Assembly: GCF_001457635.1 (NCBI RefSeq)
Contig: NZ_LN831051.1
Coordinates: forward strand, 310,001 to 374,000
DNA length: 64,000 nucleotides
DNA from: Streptococcus pneumoniae
Lineage (GTDB): Bacteria > Bacillota > Bacilli > Lactobacillales > Streptococcaceae
Direction: 5' to 3'
The notes beneath the pieces are model-generated. The model worked only from the letters and a program-made list of their open reading frames with translations. It did not search any database and had not been told where the DNA came from. How positions within the stretch are numbered: position 1 is the first letter of the stretch; each line of letters begins with the position of its first letter. Below are positions 10,164-19,919 of this stretch, piece after piece. A program made the position numbers and the translations under genes.

Positions 10164-10201
10164 TGCGATTTTGGTAGATTTGATTATTTCCCTGGTATAA
10201 T
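10164..10201 (+). promoter_or_regulatory. shp promoter with Rgg-type operator
   Basis: TGCGATTTT (10164-10172), 23 bases, then an extended -10 box TGGTATAAT ending at 10201. The spacer ends in TTTCCCTGG. It mirrors the vp1 promoter. No good -35 hexamer is visible, as expected for an activator-dependent promoter. Confidence 0.72.
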
Positions 10202-10231
10202 AAAGTTATTACTAATGAGGAGGGAAGTAAT

Positions 10232-10309
10232 ATGAAGAAACAAGTTTTAACATTATTGACGATCGTTGCTGATATTATTATCTTTTTCCCATTTCTAACT
10301 AATCGATAA
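10232..10309 (+). CDS. shp144: SHP short hydrophobic pheromone
   Basis: A 25-codon gene behind a strong ribosome site GAGGAGGG. The product starts MKKQVLTLL and ends DIIIFFPFLTNR, an SHP pattern: Lys-rich start, hydrophobic core, and a C-terminal segment led by an acidic residue that would be the mature pheromone after Eep-type cleavage. Its last 11 bases overlap the 3' end of the rgg gene on the other strand. It should be exported, cleaved, reimported by Ami and bound by Rgg. Identity with SHP144 is from memory. Confidence 0.85.
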   Translation: MKKQVLTLLTIVADIIIFFPFLTNR

Positions 10310-11162
10310 GCTCTTTGTATTGCTGCAAACGCAATTCAAAAAGGGCTGTCAATTGTGGATTTTCTAATACTTGCAGAGATTGGATAAAGTGTTCAATCTC
10401 TTTTTGATTGCTTCCTTTGGTTTGAAGAAAAATCTGCATTTTCTTTAAAAACTGCCACAATACTTTTTCAAAAACATCGTATGGACGGAGCATGCGCTCC
10501 AGCTCAGCTTCAAAGATTGGAATATAAGAAAATAGCTTGCGCTCCATAAGTTCTGAGATGATATTAAGATAACCACTTTTCATATACCATCGATTGTGTA
10601 CTAACTCTTTAAATTCCTTGGATTTTTCGAGTAAGGAGGTTGATAAAAAGATCAGATCTTGATTGCTCAAGAAGGGCATAGTATTGCAAAAAAGATAGAG
10701 TTCAAACCAGGTCCAAGACTCAATAGCGTAGAGGTAGGTAGTCAAAAACTCGCTATCCTCCTCTGTTAGCGGGTAGCTTTTATCTAAGGAATGGAGTGCA
10801 TTTTTAATCACAATGGCATTCAAACGACGATAGGTCTGCGCCATCTGTTCTTGATCGACTTCCTCCAATAGCTGCTCTAAAGCAGCTATATCCTGATGGG
10901 AAAAGCAATCCACAACCCTTCTACCAATTCGCATATGTGGAGATTCTTGATAGTTGTTGAGTTTGTGCCCAAACTCATCAAAATTCATATTGATCCCTTG
11001 GATGGCTAGGATCAGCTTGTCTGCAGACAGCATAGACTGTCCTAGTTCAAACTTGGACAACTGAGAGGCTGTTAGTCCAGCACAAGCCACATCTGACTGC
11101 TTGAGCTTTCTCGCCAAGCGCAATTCCTTGTAAAATTCCCCCAGTTCCATTTTTTCAATCAT
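10299..11162 (-). CDS. rgg144: Rgg-family transcriptional regulator, SHP-responsive
   Basis: A 287-residue regulator. Residues 8-65 form the helix-turn-helix (FYKELRLARKLKQSDVACAG, LSKFELGQS), followed by the helical repeat domain that binds pheromones. The ATG at 11162 is chosen because AGGAGG lies 7 bases upstream; an in-frame ATG 24 bases earlier lacks this. The gene is convergent with shp. Rgg proteins of this type activate the shp and target promoters when bound to the reimported peptide. No Cys near the helix-turn-helix of the redox type was noted other than in VACAG. Confidence 0.85.
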   Translation of the reverse strand: MIEKMELGEFYKELRLARKLKQSDVACAGLTASQLSKFELGQSMLSADKLILAIQGINMNFDEFGHKLNNYQESPHMRIGRRVVDCFSHQDIAALEQLLEEVDQEQMAQTYRRLNAIVIKNALHSLDKSYPLTEEDSEFLTTYLYAIESWTWFELYLFCNTMPFLSNQDLIFLSTSLLEKSKEFKELVHNRWYMKSGYLNIISELMERKLFSYIPIFEAELERMLRPYDVFEKVLWQFLKKMQIFLQTKGSNQKEIEHFIQSLQVLENPQLTALFELRLQQYKELID

Positions 11163-11330
11163 CCTACCACCTCCTAGCTTTTGCATATTATATCATTATT
11201 TGTGTTCATTTGTCAAAACATTCTGACACTTTGGTGATTGAAAAAGCCAGCCTTAAGCTGACTCTAAAAGGACCGAGCCTTGTACAATACAGAACTCAAT
11301 CCTCGTTCTAAATAGAATGTCTAACTTTTT

Positions 11331-11470
11331 TGGGCAGTACACGAGCTTGGGGAACAGCCACTGGAACGATGAGGTGTGAGCTCAAAATATCCTCCAGTTA
11401 TGTTTTTCCTAATAGTATACCGGAAGAGTGAAAGGATTTTATAATGGAGCGGTTACAAAGAACCTACTTT
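11331..11470 (+). repeat. Diverged direct repeat, left of the biosynthetic cluster
   Basis: The stretch contains TGGGCAG, GGAACAG, CTGGAACGATG, ATCCTCCAGTT, AGTATAC and GAGCGGTTAC in order. The same order appears at 20663-20800 on the other side of the cluster (with TATACTGGAGAA and GCGCGGTTAC). It resembles decayed insertion-sequence or small-element DNA. The rest of 11163-11330 holds the rgg upstream region and a possible hairpin; nothing else was recognised. Confidence 0.6.
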
Positions 11471-11556
11471 CTATTAAACAGTATACTATGAAAATGTGAA
11501 AATTTAACATTTTTTTGTACAAATTTTATAAATTATTGCCTTTTTAATATCAATAG

Positions 11557-12729
11557 TTAATCTCTTATCCAGATCCCCCTTGTGTAAACTTTATCTTTAT
11601 AAGCTTCAAGGTCCCTATCCCATCTATTTGCAACAATTAGATCACTTTGTTTTATAAATAGTTCAAAATTCTTTTCAAAAATTACGTTATCTATACTAAC
11701 GTTTAAATTTGGTTCATATACTAAAATTTTTATACCGACAATCAATAGTTCATTAATTATACTTAAAATAGCTGACTCTTTGTAATTATCTGAATTATAT
11801 TTCATCCCCAATTTATATATTCCTACTATCTTTGGCTTTCGTTCCAATATTTGTTTAACTATGAACTGTTTTCTATTTGTGTTTGAAATATCAATCGCTT
11901 CTATCACTGGGGCATTTATTTCTATAAATTCTTTTTTTAATTGTTTAGTATCTTTGGGAAGACAATATCCTCCAAATCCAAAAGAAGGATTATTATAAAA
12001 ATTTCCAATTCTTGGATCTAAACAAACACCTTTTATTACAACTTCAGCATTTAAACTTCTCCTCTCAGCAAAAGAATCTAGTTCATTAAAAAAAGCAACA
12101 CGGAGAGCTAAGAATGTGTTAGAAAAAAGCTTAATTGCTTCTGCTTCAGTAGGAGAAACTAACATAACATTTTTAATATTGGCAGTACTATGAGTACTAA
12201 TCGAAAGGAACAACTCTGCAATTTTTCTTCCTTCAACTGTCTCATCTCCAACAACTATGCGACTTGGATATAAATTATCATATATAGAACAACCTTCTCT
12301 CAAAAATTCAGGGACAAAAATGATATTTTTTGTATCAAACAGCCTTTTTAATTTGTTTGAAAAGCCGATCGGAACTGTTGACTTTAAAATAATCTTTCCA
12401 TTAGGTTTTACCCTCAGAATCTTCGATACCGTTTGTTCGATTTCATATGTATTAAAACTACCAATTTTCTCATCATAATCTGTCGGAAGCGCAATAATAT
12501 AATAATCAATATTATTTTTAATTTCAGAAAATGTATCAAAAAAAGTAATATTTAAGTTATTCTCGCAAAAAAACTTCATAAGCTCTTCATTTTTAGATGG
12601 AAGAGTGCCCTTTTTTAAATTATTTATTTTTACAGAATCTATATCATATGCAACAACTTTATATTTAGATGCAAATAGTAACGCGTAGGCCAGCCCAACA
12701 TGCCCCAAACCAATTACTGCTATATTCAT
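11557..12729 (-). CDS. ugd: UDP-glucose/UDP-N-acetyl-hexosamine 6-dehydrogenase family
   Basis: A 390-residue NAD-dependent UDP-sugar dehydrogenase. The N-terminal Rossmann motif is GLGHVG, the central helical domain follows, and the catalytic Cys is in FGFGGYCLPKDT near residue 240. It oxidises a UDP-hexose to the uronic acid, probably UDP-glucose to UDP-glucuronate. It is the last gene of an AT-rich minus-strand cluster with glycosyltransferases, so it likely supplies a sugar donor to that pathway. It is intact and of normal length. Pneumococcal capsule loci carry other copies (cps3D type). Confidence 0.88.
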   Translation of the reverse strand: MNIAVIGLGHVGLAYALLFASKYKVVAYDIDSVKINNLKKGTLPSKNEELMKFFCENNLNITFFDTFSEIKNNIDYYIIALPTDYDEKIGSFNTYEIEQTVSKILRVKPNGKIILKSTVPIGFSNKLKRLFDTKNIIFVPEFLREGCSIYDNLYPSRIVVGDETVEGRKIAELFLSISTHSTANIKNVMLVSPTEAEAIKLFSNTFLALRVAFFNELDSFAERRSLNAEVVIKGVCLDPRIGNFYNNPSFGFGGYCLPKDTKQLKKEFIEINAPVIEAIDISNTNRKQFIVKQILERKPKIVGIYKLGMKYNSDNYKESAILSIINELLIVGIKILVYEPNLNVSIDNVIFEKNFELFIKQSDLIVANRWDRDLEAYKDKVYTRGIWIRD

Positions 12730-12741
12730 AAAACTACTTCC

Positions 12742-13491
12742 TTATTTCTTAATCCAAAATCTAATAGAATAAGCTGCCCCATTCCTTAAATACAACTCTT
12801 TAATATTGTTTAAAAGTTTTTCAACTGATTTCCAGATTATCAAAATCTGAGATTTATAGCACAATATTGATGATATTCTATCAATATAATGTTTTTCATC
12901 AAGTTCCTCTTGATACATTTTTAATTCTTTAGTTTTTCCCATATAACTAACCATACTACTATCACTTACATATGGGAAGTCCTCATAATATATTACTTTA
13001 TAACGCATAAATTCAAGCGCCCTTCCAATACTATTCACAAAAACATGATCAACATGGTCACCAAGTGAAAGCGGACAATATACGACACATTTGTCGTCTA
13101 AATGCATTAACAGCTCTTTTATGATATCATTCTTTAATGTGTCCTCATTTTTTAATTTACTATAGATATGACGGTATAGAAAATTGCCATTTCTATCTTT
13201 CCTATAGAGACATTCATAGTACGATAAGTGTCTAAAATCACATTGTAGACGTTCACAAGCTAACCTGTCTTCTTTCTTCCTTTCTTCAATCGGATATTTC
13301 CCAAGGTTACACAACTTATGAAATTGCTTAGCAGAGGGCTGTAGCTGTTGGCTCAAAGGGTAACCAGAAAATATAGTAATAACAAGTACAATTTCTCCTT
13401 CTGAAGTTAATTTTGAAATATAATCACCACAGGAAAAAATTGCGTCATCTAAATGTGGAGATAAAAAGATATACTTAGTATTGTCACTCAT
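12742..13491 (-). CDS. PIG-L family N-acetylhexosamine deacetylase
   Basis: A 249-residue LmbE/PIG-L protein. The metal-binding motif SPHLDDAIFS is near residue 10, and the second His motif is GDHVDHVFVN near residue 145. PIG-L enzymes remove N-acetyl groups from GlcNAc-linked lipids, thiols and antibiotics. The ATG at 13491 is preferred over the one at 13497 because GAGGG lies at a workable distance. It sits between the ligase-like pseudogene and ugd, so the pathway likely makes a deacetylated amino-sugar product. It is intact. Confidence 0.85.
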   Translation of the reverse strand: MSDNTKYIFLSPHLDDAIFSCGDYISKLTSEGEIVLVITIFSGYPLSQQLQPSAKQFHKLCNLGKYPIEERKKEDRLACERLQCDFRHLSYYECLYRKDRNGNFLYRHIYSKLKNEDTLKNDIIKELLMHLDDKCVVYCPLSLGDHVDHVFVNSIGRALEFMRYKVIYYEDFPYVSDSSMVSYMGKTKELKMYQEELDEKHYIDRISSILCYKSQILIIWKSVEKLLNNIKELYLRNGAAYSIRFWIKK

Positions 13492-13502
13492 AACCATTCC
13501 CT

Positions 13503-15043
13503 CTACAATTTATCTAAAAACTCACTAAGTGTCTGATTAAATTCCACATCATCAAAAAAATTCACCTTATTCTTAATAATGAATATTTCGTTAAATAAAC
13601 ATATATATAAATATTTCAATATCCTTTCAATATCATCCTCTAAATTCTCCTCAATATTTTGTATCAGCCCATTTACAATCTTATTAAAAAAGATAAGCTC
13701 TTTATCTCTAAAATTAAATATTTTCATACAACTGTTGTATCGAAAAATATATAAAATAATTTTTACTAATGTTTGAATATTTAAACAACTAAATAAATGA
13801 GTTGTACCCGGGACACTATTTATGTTATCAAGAACACTATCTTGAAACCTCAACTCACAGTTCTTTTTGTGAAATTCTTTTTTATCGTTTAGATCTGATA
13901 TTTTTTTAGACATTTCAACAATCTCAGACATTTTATATGGATATCTAGGATGAATGCCAAAACTATGCAAAAGTAGGCTATTTTTCTTTAAAACAATTGA
14001 ATTTGTAACATAAAATGGATAGTCGGAATAACTAAAATATACTGACTTCTGTTTATCATTACAAAATTGATTGTAGTTCACAGAATGATACTTAAAAGTC
14101 ATTATTTCATCCGCTGACTCGCCACAAAGAATACTTGTGTTCCCTTTTTGGAACAACAACCTGCCTAAATAGTACTGCAGTATGACACCACATTCAAAGA
14201 GACTTCCTTCCAATCTCCATACTATATCGGGAAAATATTCTAAATCTTGGGCTCATTACAGTATCAACTAATAAATTTATACCATAAAATTTTGCAATTT
14301 TAGTTACTTCAGGAATCTCATTAATTCCTTTTTCTCCTCCTATGCAAAATGCATTAATTGAAGAATTCGTATAATTCGCTAATGTATATAATATATAATT
14401 TGAATCAAAACCAGATGATAGTGTAATATTAGCCTCTCCTGCTTCACTATACACTCTTAATATAGATTCACGTAGCATAGAGTCCCAATTCTTTAATACT
14501 TGTTCTTTAGTAAAATTGTTTGAATCATTATAATCAATACCACATATACGAAGAGTATTATTTACAGAAATGTAAGAGAAATATTCTAATTTATTAATTT
14601 CGGTTACTAAAGTATTTGAATCTAAAATAAATCCATTTCTCATAAATTCTTGTATTTTTTTGTTATTTAAGGTAACGGGAACATGAGATAACTTCATCAC
14701 TTTCTTTAAAGATGTACTATATATAGAACACACCTCCATAAACAGTATAGTATAAATTAAAGTATGAAGTCGTTATATCTTGAAAAATTTTTAATTCTTT
14801 TGTCTTCGTATCAAAAATTATAATTAAAAACATTCCGGTAATATTCTTTATTAAGCTAATTCCATAAATCTTATACAATCCAGCGAATTCATGCAATTCC
14901 AACTTTATATTTTTATAATAAATTTCTCCAAGAAGTTCAATTCTTATTTTATCTGTTTCAAAGATATCAGTTAAAGAATAACTAATTAGATTCCTAGTTT
15001 CCATATCGAAGCTTCCTGTGATATTCAATAAAGTATTTTCCAT
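13503..15043 (-). pseudogene. Asparagine-synthetase-like ligase (AS-B/lasso-cyclase/beta-lactam-synthetase fold), two frameshifts
   Basis: Three consecutive pieces in different frames make one protein of about 510 residues. The N-terminal piece ends in the FYI-type strand before a shift in a (TA)n run near 14720. The middle piece holds the ATP loop SSGFDSN, a variant of SGGLDSS. A second shift in a T run near 14230 leads to PDIVWRLEGSLFECG and CGESADEI, the conserved second ATP-site motif. The protein begins MENTLLN, without the Cys2 nucleophile of glutamine-dependent enzymes, so it would use another amine or an internal nucleophile. Confidence 0.72.
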
Positions 15044-15071
15044 ATTTCTTTATCTCTCTCGAATAGATTAA

Positions 15072-15915
15072 CTATTCTAAAAAATATTTAATAAGTTTAC
15101 TTTTATAATCTTGTAAACCATAACAAAAAGAATAATTTCTATCTAAAAAATGACATCTACTAATCTCTTCTACATATACGTATTTTCCAATAGAATCTTT
15201 CCCAAACATACTATCCCACCAAAAAATACAAAAGTATTCTATATTAGTAAGATCGCTATAATAGATAATTCCTCCAGCAACAATTTTTTTCCAAATAGCA
15301 ACGAAATTGTTTTAAAATTTTTTTGATTATATAAAAGCTTAAATAATTCAAATTGGCTTTCAGTAAACGTAACCGAAAATTTTCGATTGCAATAATTTTT
15401 CCAGTTTTGCAGTATATCTGAAACACGACTGAAATTATAAACACAAACATATTTTCCGTTATTTTTATCAACCAGTGTTCTAAAACGCTTGTAAAAAACA
15501 CCAAATTTAGAGTCATCTGAAACATCTACAATAATAAGCTCTTCTCTATGACACAAAGATATACTTTGAGTTTTTAGGATGAGATCCATATTTTTATAGC
15601 AAAAATCGATAAAATTCTTTTCAATTTCCAAAGAAAAGTGATGCAGCAACGTTGGATCAACTTGCTTATTGGAAACTCCATCTAAGATTGGGATATTTTT
15701 TTAGCTAGAACTAGTAGAAATATATAGTCAAATAACAGATACCTTAAGGGTTTCTCATATACATAAAAAAATGATACTTTTTTCTTATCTAATAATTTCT
15801 CACATATTATAAACAATTCTTCGACAGAGGAATACTTAACTTCTAACTCAATATCATTAAAGTATACTTTTTTCTCTTCAGTAATTACCTCATAAGCTTC
15901 ACAATAGAATCTCAT
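15072..15915 (-). pseudogene. Putative GNAT-type acyltransferase, two frameshifts in A7 tracts
   Basis: It starts at the ATG at 15915 behind GGGAGGG. Reading through two A7 tracts (near 15702 and 15291), each repaired by one added A, gives one frame of about 281 residues to the TAG at 15074. The C-terminal part, with AGGIIYYSD, FWWDSMFGK, GKYVYVEEI and CYGLQDYKSKL, resembles the substrate and acetyl-CoA half of CelD/FemAB-like GNAT acyltransferases. That assignment is from pattern only. It lies in an operon with the ligase-like gene and an ABC exporter. Confidence 0.5.
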
Positions 15916-15934
15916 GTTTCCCTCCCCTATATTC

Positions 15935-17551
15935 TTAAATAAAATCCTTTGGAAATTGATATATCTTAGTAAAATATTGTTTAAGTTCCGGATGCGGAGC
16001 ATGGGTAACAATAATGACAGTCAAATCCTCTCTATCTAATATCTTACGTTCAATCGCTAACGAAGTTCTCCTATCGATAGCAGAAGTTCCCTCGTCAATT
16101 AATACTATTTTCTTATTTCTAATTAGCCCTCTAGCTAAAGTAATTTTTTGTTTCTGCCCTCCTGACAGTAATCTCCCATCATCACCAACATAATAATCTA
16201 AAATGTTATTAGGAAAATCTTTTACACTCAAACCAACTTGCTCTAAAGACTGTAGTATTTCTTCATCAGTATAATTTTCTTCCAATAAAATATTATCTCT
16301 AATCGTACCTTCAAACAAATAAGCTTTTTGATCTACATATAGAACATTCGAAACCATATTTAAATAGGAGGTTTTTTTTATATCATCCCCGCAGAATCGC
16401 AATTCTCCACTATAATCTCTCAAAAAGCCATTCAATAATTTTAATAATGTAGATTTCCCGCTTCCACTTTCACCTAAAATTAAATACTTTTCATTACGTT
16501 GAAAACAAAAATTTAAGTTTTTTAATATTTCTTTATCTCCATACTTATAGCAAATATTTTTTGCTTCATATAACGGAAAATCTCTATTCACCTCATTTGG
16601 TTCGATATCATTCATTTTATTTGACTCAATTGGATTAATTGAATACAATTTTAAAAAAATAGGCTTCGTACCAATAATAGAGGATAATTGACCTCCTAAT
16701 TCACCTAGCGCTGTAAAAATAACACCTGTTAGTGCTCCTATTGCTTCAATAGTACCAATTTTCACTATTCCTTTTATTGCAAGATAGCCTGTTAAAAAAA
16801 CGAGAGATATCTGAAAAAAAATATTGAGAAAGAAGCTAATAGCGCCTGCTAACGTTTCTACAGTTGTCTTTCTTTGTATAACCATCTTTAATAAAATTCC
16901 TGCTTCTTTAATTTTCTTAGGCAATACATATAAAAGATTCAAGGACGCTAACACATCAAATCCATTCAATATAGTCTCACTAGATTTTAAAAAAGCTTCA
17001 TTTTGGTTAGTTAAATTTAGACTAACTTCTCGCATTTTCGATGCAAAGATTTTTGGTACAAGTAGCATAATCATTAATGAAAACAAGGTGGCTACAGTCA
17101 ATGACCAATGATAGTGATTAAGAGTCACAACTGCAAATATAGTACCAGAAATTCCTTTTATTACTAAAAAAAGTTGTTTAAAAGCCTGATCATTTAAAGT
17201 CTGAACATCATTATTTAGCCACGAAAGATATGTTCCTGATGATTTACTATGAAATTCTTGATAGGTAGAGTTAGAGATGTCTGTGGCAACTCTATTTCGA
17301 ATCTCTAGATTAAACTCTTGGATCACTTCAACCTGATAATTTTTCACTACCCAGTCAAGGAATATTATCCCACACCAGACAATCATTTGGTAGATTGACA
17401 ATTTCAAAAACCGCTCTAAATTCATCGCAATTAATTCATTCAACACCAGAGCATTAATAGTTGCTGCATAAATTAGCAATAATTGACCAGCAACAATAAA
17501 TATCGTTAATAAACTAAATTTTTTTATATTTGATTTTATAATAGTATACAC
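15935..17551 (-). CDS. ABC exporter (fused membrane and ATPase domains)
   Basis: A 538-residue half-transporter. About six membrane segments occupy residues 10-290. The ATPase domain has Walker A LGESGSGKST, signature LSGGQKQK, and Walker B IVLIDEGTS. There is no N-terminal C39 peptidase domain, so it is not a double-glycine peptide processor. The start is GTG at 17551. It likely exports the product of the surrounding cluster, as ABC half-transporters do in lasso and other peptide or glycolipid clusters. It is intact although its neighbours are frameshifted. Confidence 0.82.
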   Translation of the reverse strand: MYTIIKSNIKKFSLLTIFIVAGQLLLIYAATINALVLNELIAMNLERFLKLSIYQMIVWCGIIFLDWVVKNYQVEVIQEFNLEIRNRVATDISNSTYQEFHSKSSGTYLSWLNNDVQTLNDQAFKQLFLVIKGISGTIFAVVTLNHYHWSLTVATLFSLMIMLLVPKIFASKMREVSLNLTNQNEAFLKSSETILNGFDVLASLNLLYVLPKKIKEAGILLKMVIQRKTTVETLAGAISFFLNIFFQISLVFLTGYLAIKGIVKIGTIEAIGALTGVIFTALGELGGQLSSIIGTKPIFLKLYSINPIESNKMNDIEPNEVNRDFPLYEAKNICYKYGDKEILKNLNFCFQRNEKYLILGESGSGKSTLLKLLNGFLRDYSGELRFCGDDIKKTSYLNMVSNVLYVDQKAYLFEGTIRDNILLEENYTDEEILQSLEQVGLSVKDFPNNILDYYVGDDGRLLSGGQKQKITLARGLIRNKKIVLIDEGTSAIDRRTSLAIERKILDREDLTVIIVTHAPHPELKQYFTKIYQFPKDFI

Positions 17552-17653
17552 AATAGTTTCTCACTTTCTAAATTTTAATTGAACATAGTTGTCATATATA
17601 CAATAGAAAAAACCAAAATGATATAATAACATATATTTTAAAAAAGAAATTCG

Positions 17654-18514
17654 TTAAAAATTTTTTCTTCTCTTGCCTTCTTGATTACTTTTAAAGCCTT
17701 GCATTTGTCTCCTATTAAATAGTAACCGCTTTATGTTTAAAGAATAATATTTCTTTGTAACCAATATTCTCTCGTTGAAACTCAATAAATTAAAATATTT
17801 CCTACAGTAATTATAATATTCTTCATCTGCATTAATTGTTTTTTGTGTCACTCCAGTGATACCGTTTTCTTTACTGTGAGCGTAGTAATTCACCAAGAAT
17901 TCTCGCACTATATCAATTTGGTATCCTTGAGCAAGTAGTTTTAATAAAACAACACCGTCCTGATGTGAATCTATTTTCTCAAAACCATTAATTAATTCTA
18001 GCACCTCTTTTTTACACAACCAAAATGACGTACCTGCTATATTGTGAACCATTTGAACAAACAAGGGATTTCCAACAAAATCGGTCTTCTCCTCTTCTCG
18101 TGTACCATTTGGATAAATTATTATTCCATAACTATAAACTAAAGCTAAATTCTTCATTCTACTCTTTTTAAAACAAGCCATCAACTTTAAAATTCGATCT
18201 GGCATATATTCATCATCATCGTCTAAAAATGATATATACTTACCTCTAGAATTTTTGATACCTATGTTTCTGGCATTAGTTGCACCTAAATCTTCATTAC
18301 TTAAAATTAACTTAATTCTATGATTGGTATAGCCAAATTGATGGATAATTTTATTTCTTAAATTTACATTACTATAATTATCATCAATAATTATAACTTC
18401 GATATTTTTATAACTTTGATGTAAACAACTTTTCACAGCTCTAATCAGAGATTCATACCTATTATGTGTTGGTATTATAATACTTACTAATTCTTGATCT
18501 ATATTCCTATCCAT
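17654..18514 (-). CDS. Family 2 glycosyltransferase
   Basis: A 286-residue GT-A fold enzyme. It opens VSIIIPTHNRYESL, has the nucleotide-binding IIIDDNYS, the metal site FLDDDDEYMP near residue 100, and a Trp/Asp-rich acceptor half (SFWLCKK, DSHQDGVVLL). There are no membrane segments. Its start overlaps the end of the preceding GT4 pseudogene by 8 bases, so both were cotranslated. It would add one sugar to the cluster's product. Donor and acceptor are not known. It is intact. Confidence 0.85.
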   Translation of the reverse strand: MDRNIDQELVSIIIPTHNRYESLIRAVKSCLHQSYKNIEVIIIDDNYSNVNLRNKIIHQFGYTNHRIKLILSNEDLGATNARNIGIKNSRGKYISFLDDDDEYMPDRILKLMACFKKSRMKNLALVYSYGIIIYPNGTREEEKTDFVGNPLFVQMVHNIAGTSFWLCKKEVLELINGFEKIDSHQDGVVLLKLLAQGYQIDIVREFLVNYYAHSKENGITGVTQKTINADEEYYNYCRKYFNLLSFNERILVTKKYYSLNIKRLLFNRRQMQGFKSNQEGKRRKNF

Positions 18515-19711
18515 GACTACTCTTCTCTAATAATTCATCATATACTCTCATGGTTTCTACAAACATTTTTTGCACAGAAAAATGTTTTCTTATTTTTGAT
18601 TTACTATTCTCACCTACATATTTCAAATACTCAGAATCATTGAGTAAAAAATTAGCACAAGCACACACTCCCTCAACATCTTCCTTCTCAAATAAAAATC
18701 CATCAACCCTATGTTCAATAATTTCACTTAACCCGCCAACATTACTAGCTAAAACCGGAGTTCCTTGTGACATTGACTCTAAAACACACATAGGTATTCC
18801 TTCTGTATCAGAAGGAATATACAATAAATCCGATATTTGGTAAACTATAGTACTGGATAGATTTCACCAAGTAACCTGAAATTATCTCTACATTTCAAAT
18901 AGCAAATTTTTTCTTTCAAAGCAGCCCACATACTACCATTTCCAGCCATAATAAAAATCACATCTTCTCTGACTAAAAATAATTTTTCTGCAAATTCAAG
19001 GAATCTATCCGGCCTTTTTTCTGGATCCAACCTTCCAACATAACAAATGATTTTTTGTTATTTGGAATACAAAATTCTTTTTTAAAGTCTTGAACACCTA
19101 CTACATCTAAATCGCTATTTGATACATTAATTCCGTTATTTATTGCAACTATCTTCTTATTTTTTTATTATACTCTCCAATCTTTTTTTCATAGTTTCAG
19201 ATACACAAATAAAAGCATCTCCTATAGAATATGTCCAAAAATCAAAATAAGTCAAGAATTTCTTTTTTAAGTTATATTCAACCCATCCATGGCATGTTAT
19301 CACTGTCTTAACCTTTCCAAATCCATTCTTGTCAAGTTTTTTTAACATATATAAAAAATAATTAGTTGAGTAGCCATGACAGTGTATAAGTTGGATTTTT
19401 AATAATTTTAAAATATTTTTAACGTGTAAGGCAGTTTCAAAATTATTTGAACATTGAGTACAATCAACATAGGCAATATCTAAATTTTTATAATCATCAA
19501 TAACCTTTGAATCTCTAGATACGATTATCAAAATAGGATATAGAGACATCCTTCTGATCTGCTTTTTACAAAGTCCAATTATATGCGGATCTATACCTCC
19601 ACAATGTCCATTATTATACCTAACTATAATATGAGCCGAAAACACTATATCCTTAATGTCTCCATATCCATCAGGGATATTAATATTTATTTTTCCACAA
19701 CTATATTGCAT
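18507..19711 (-). pseudogene. Family 4 glycosyltransferase, three frameshifts
   Basis: The start is the second ATG (19711) behind AAGGAG. The N-terminal half carries IQLIHCHGYSTNYF and VITCHGWVEYN. Frame breaks fall in an A7 run near 19165, an A6 run near 19050 and near 18848. Joined, the pieces include YVGRLDPEKRPDRFLEFA (donor-binding loop) and the EX7E motif in EGIPMCVLE with SNVGGLSEII. This is a complete but broken GT-B enzyme of about 400 residues. It was probably the first gene of the cluster's operon. Confidence 0.78.
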
Positions 19712-19919
19712 TGTAACCATCTCCTTAAACGACGCATTATGATATTTGATAGAGAAATTTTTATGAATAACTCAATAATTTTATAGTAAATCATGCTTAT
19801 ATCTCAAAGATACCTATTTTATCTTGTCTCGACCTTCTCCAAAGAATTGCTATAATACTATTACAAATACATCTGCATTACACTTCAAATTTTAGCACTG
19901 TATAAAAACGTTTCAATAC

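Noticed and set aside
11557..19711. Lasso-peptide cluster
   Set aside because: The ligase-like gene and exporter fit, but no precursor peptide, transglutaminase-type leader protease or RRE protein could be seen between 11.5 and 19.9 kb, so I kept the broader description.
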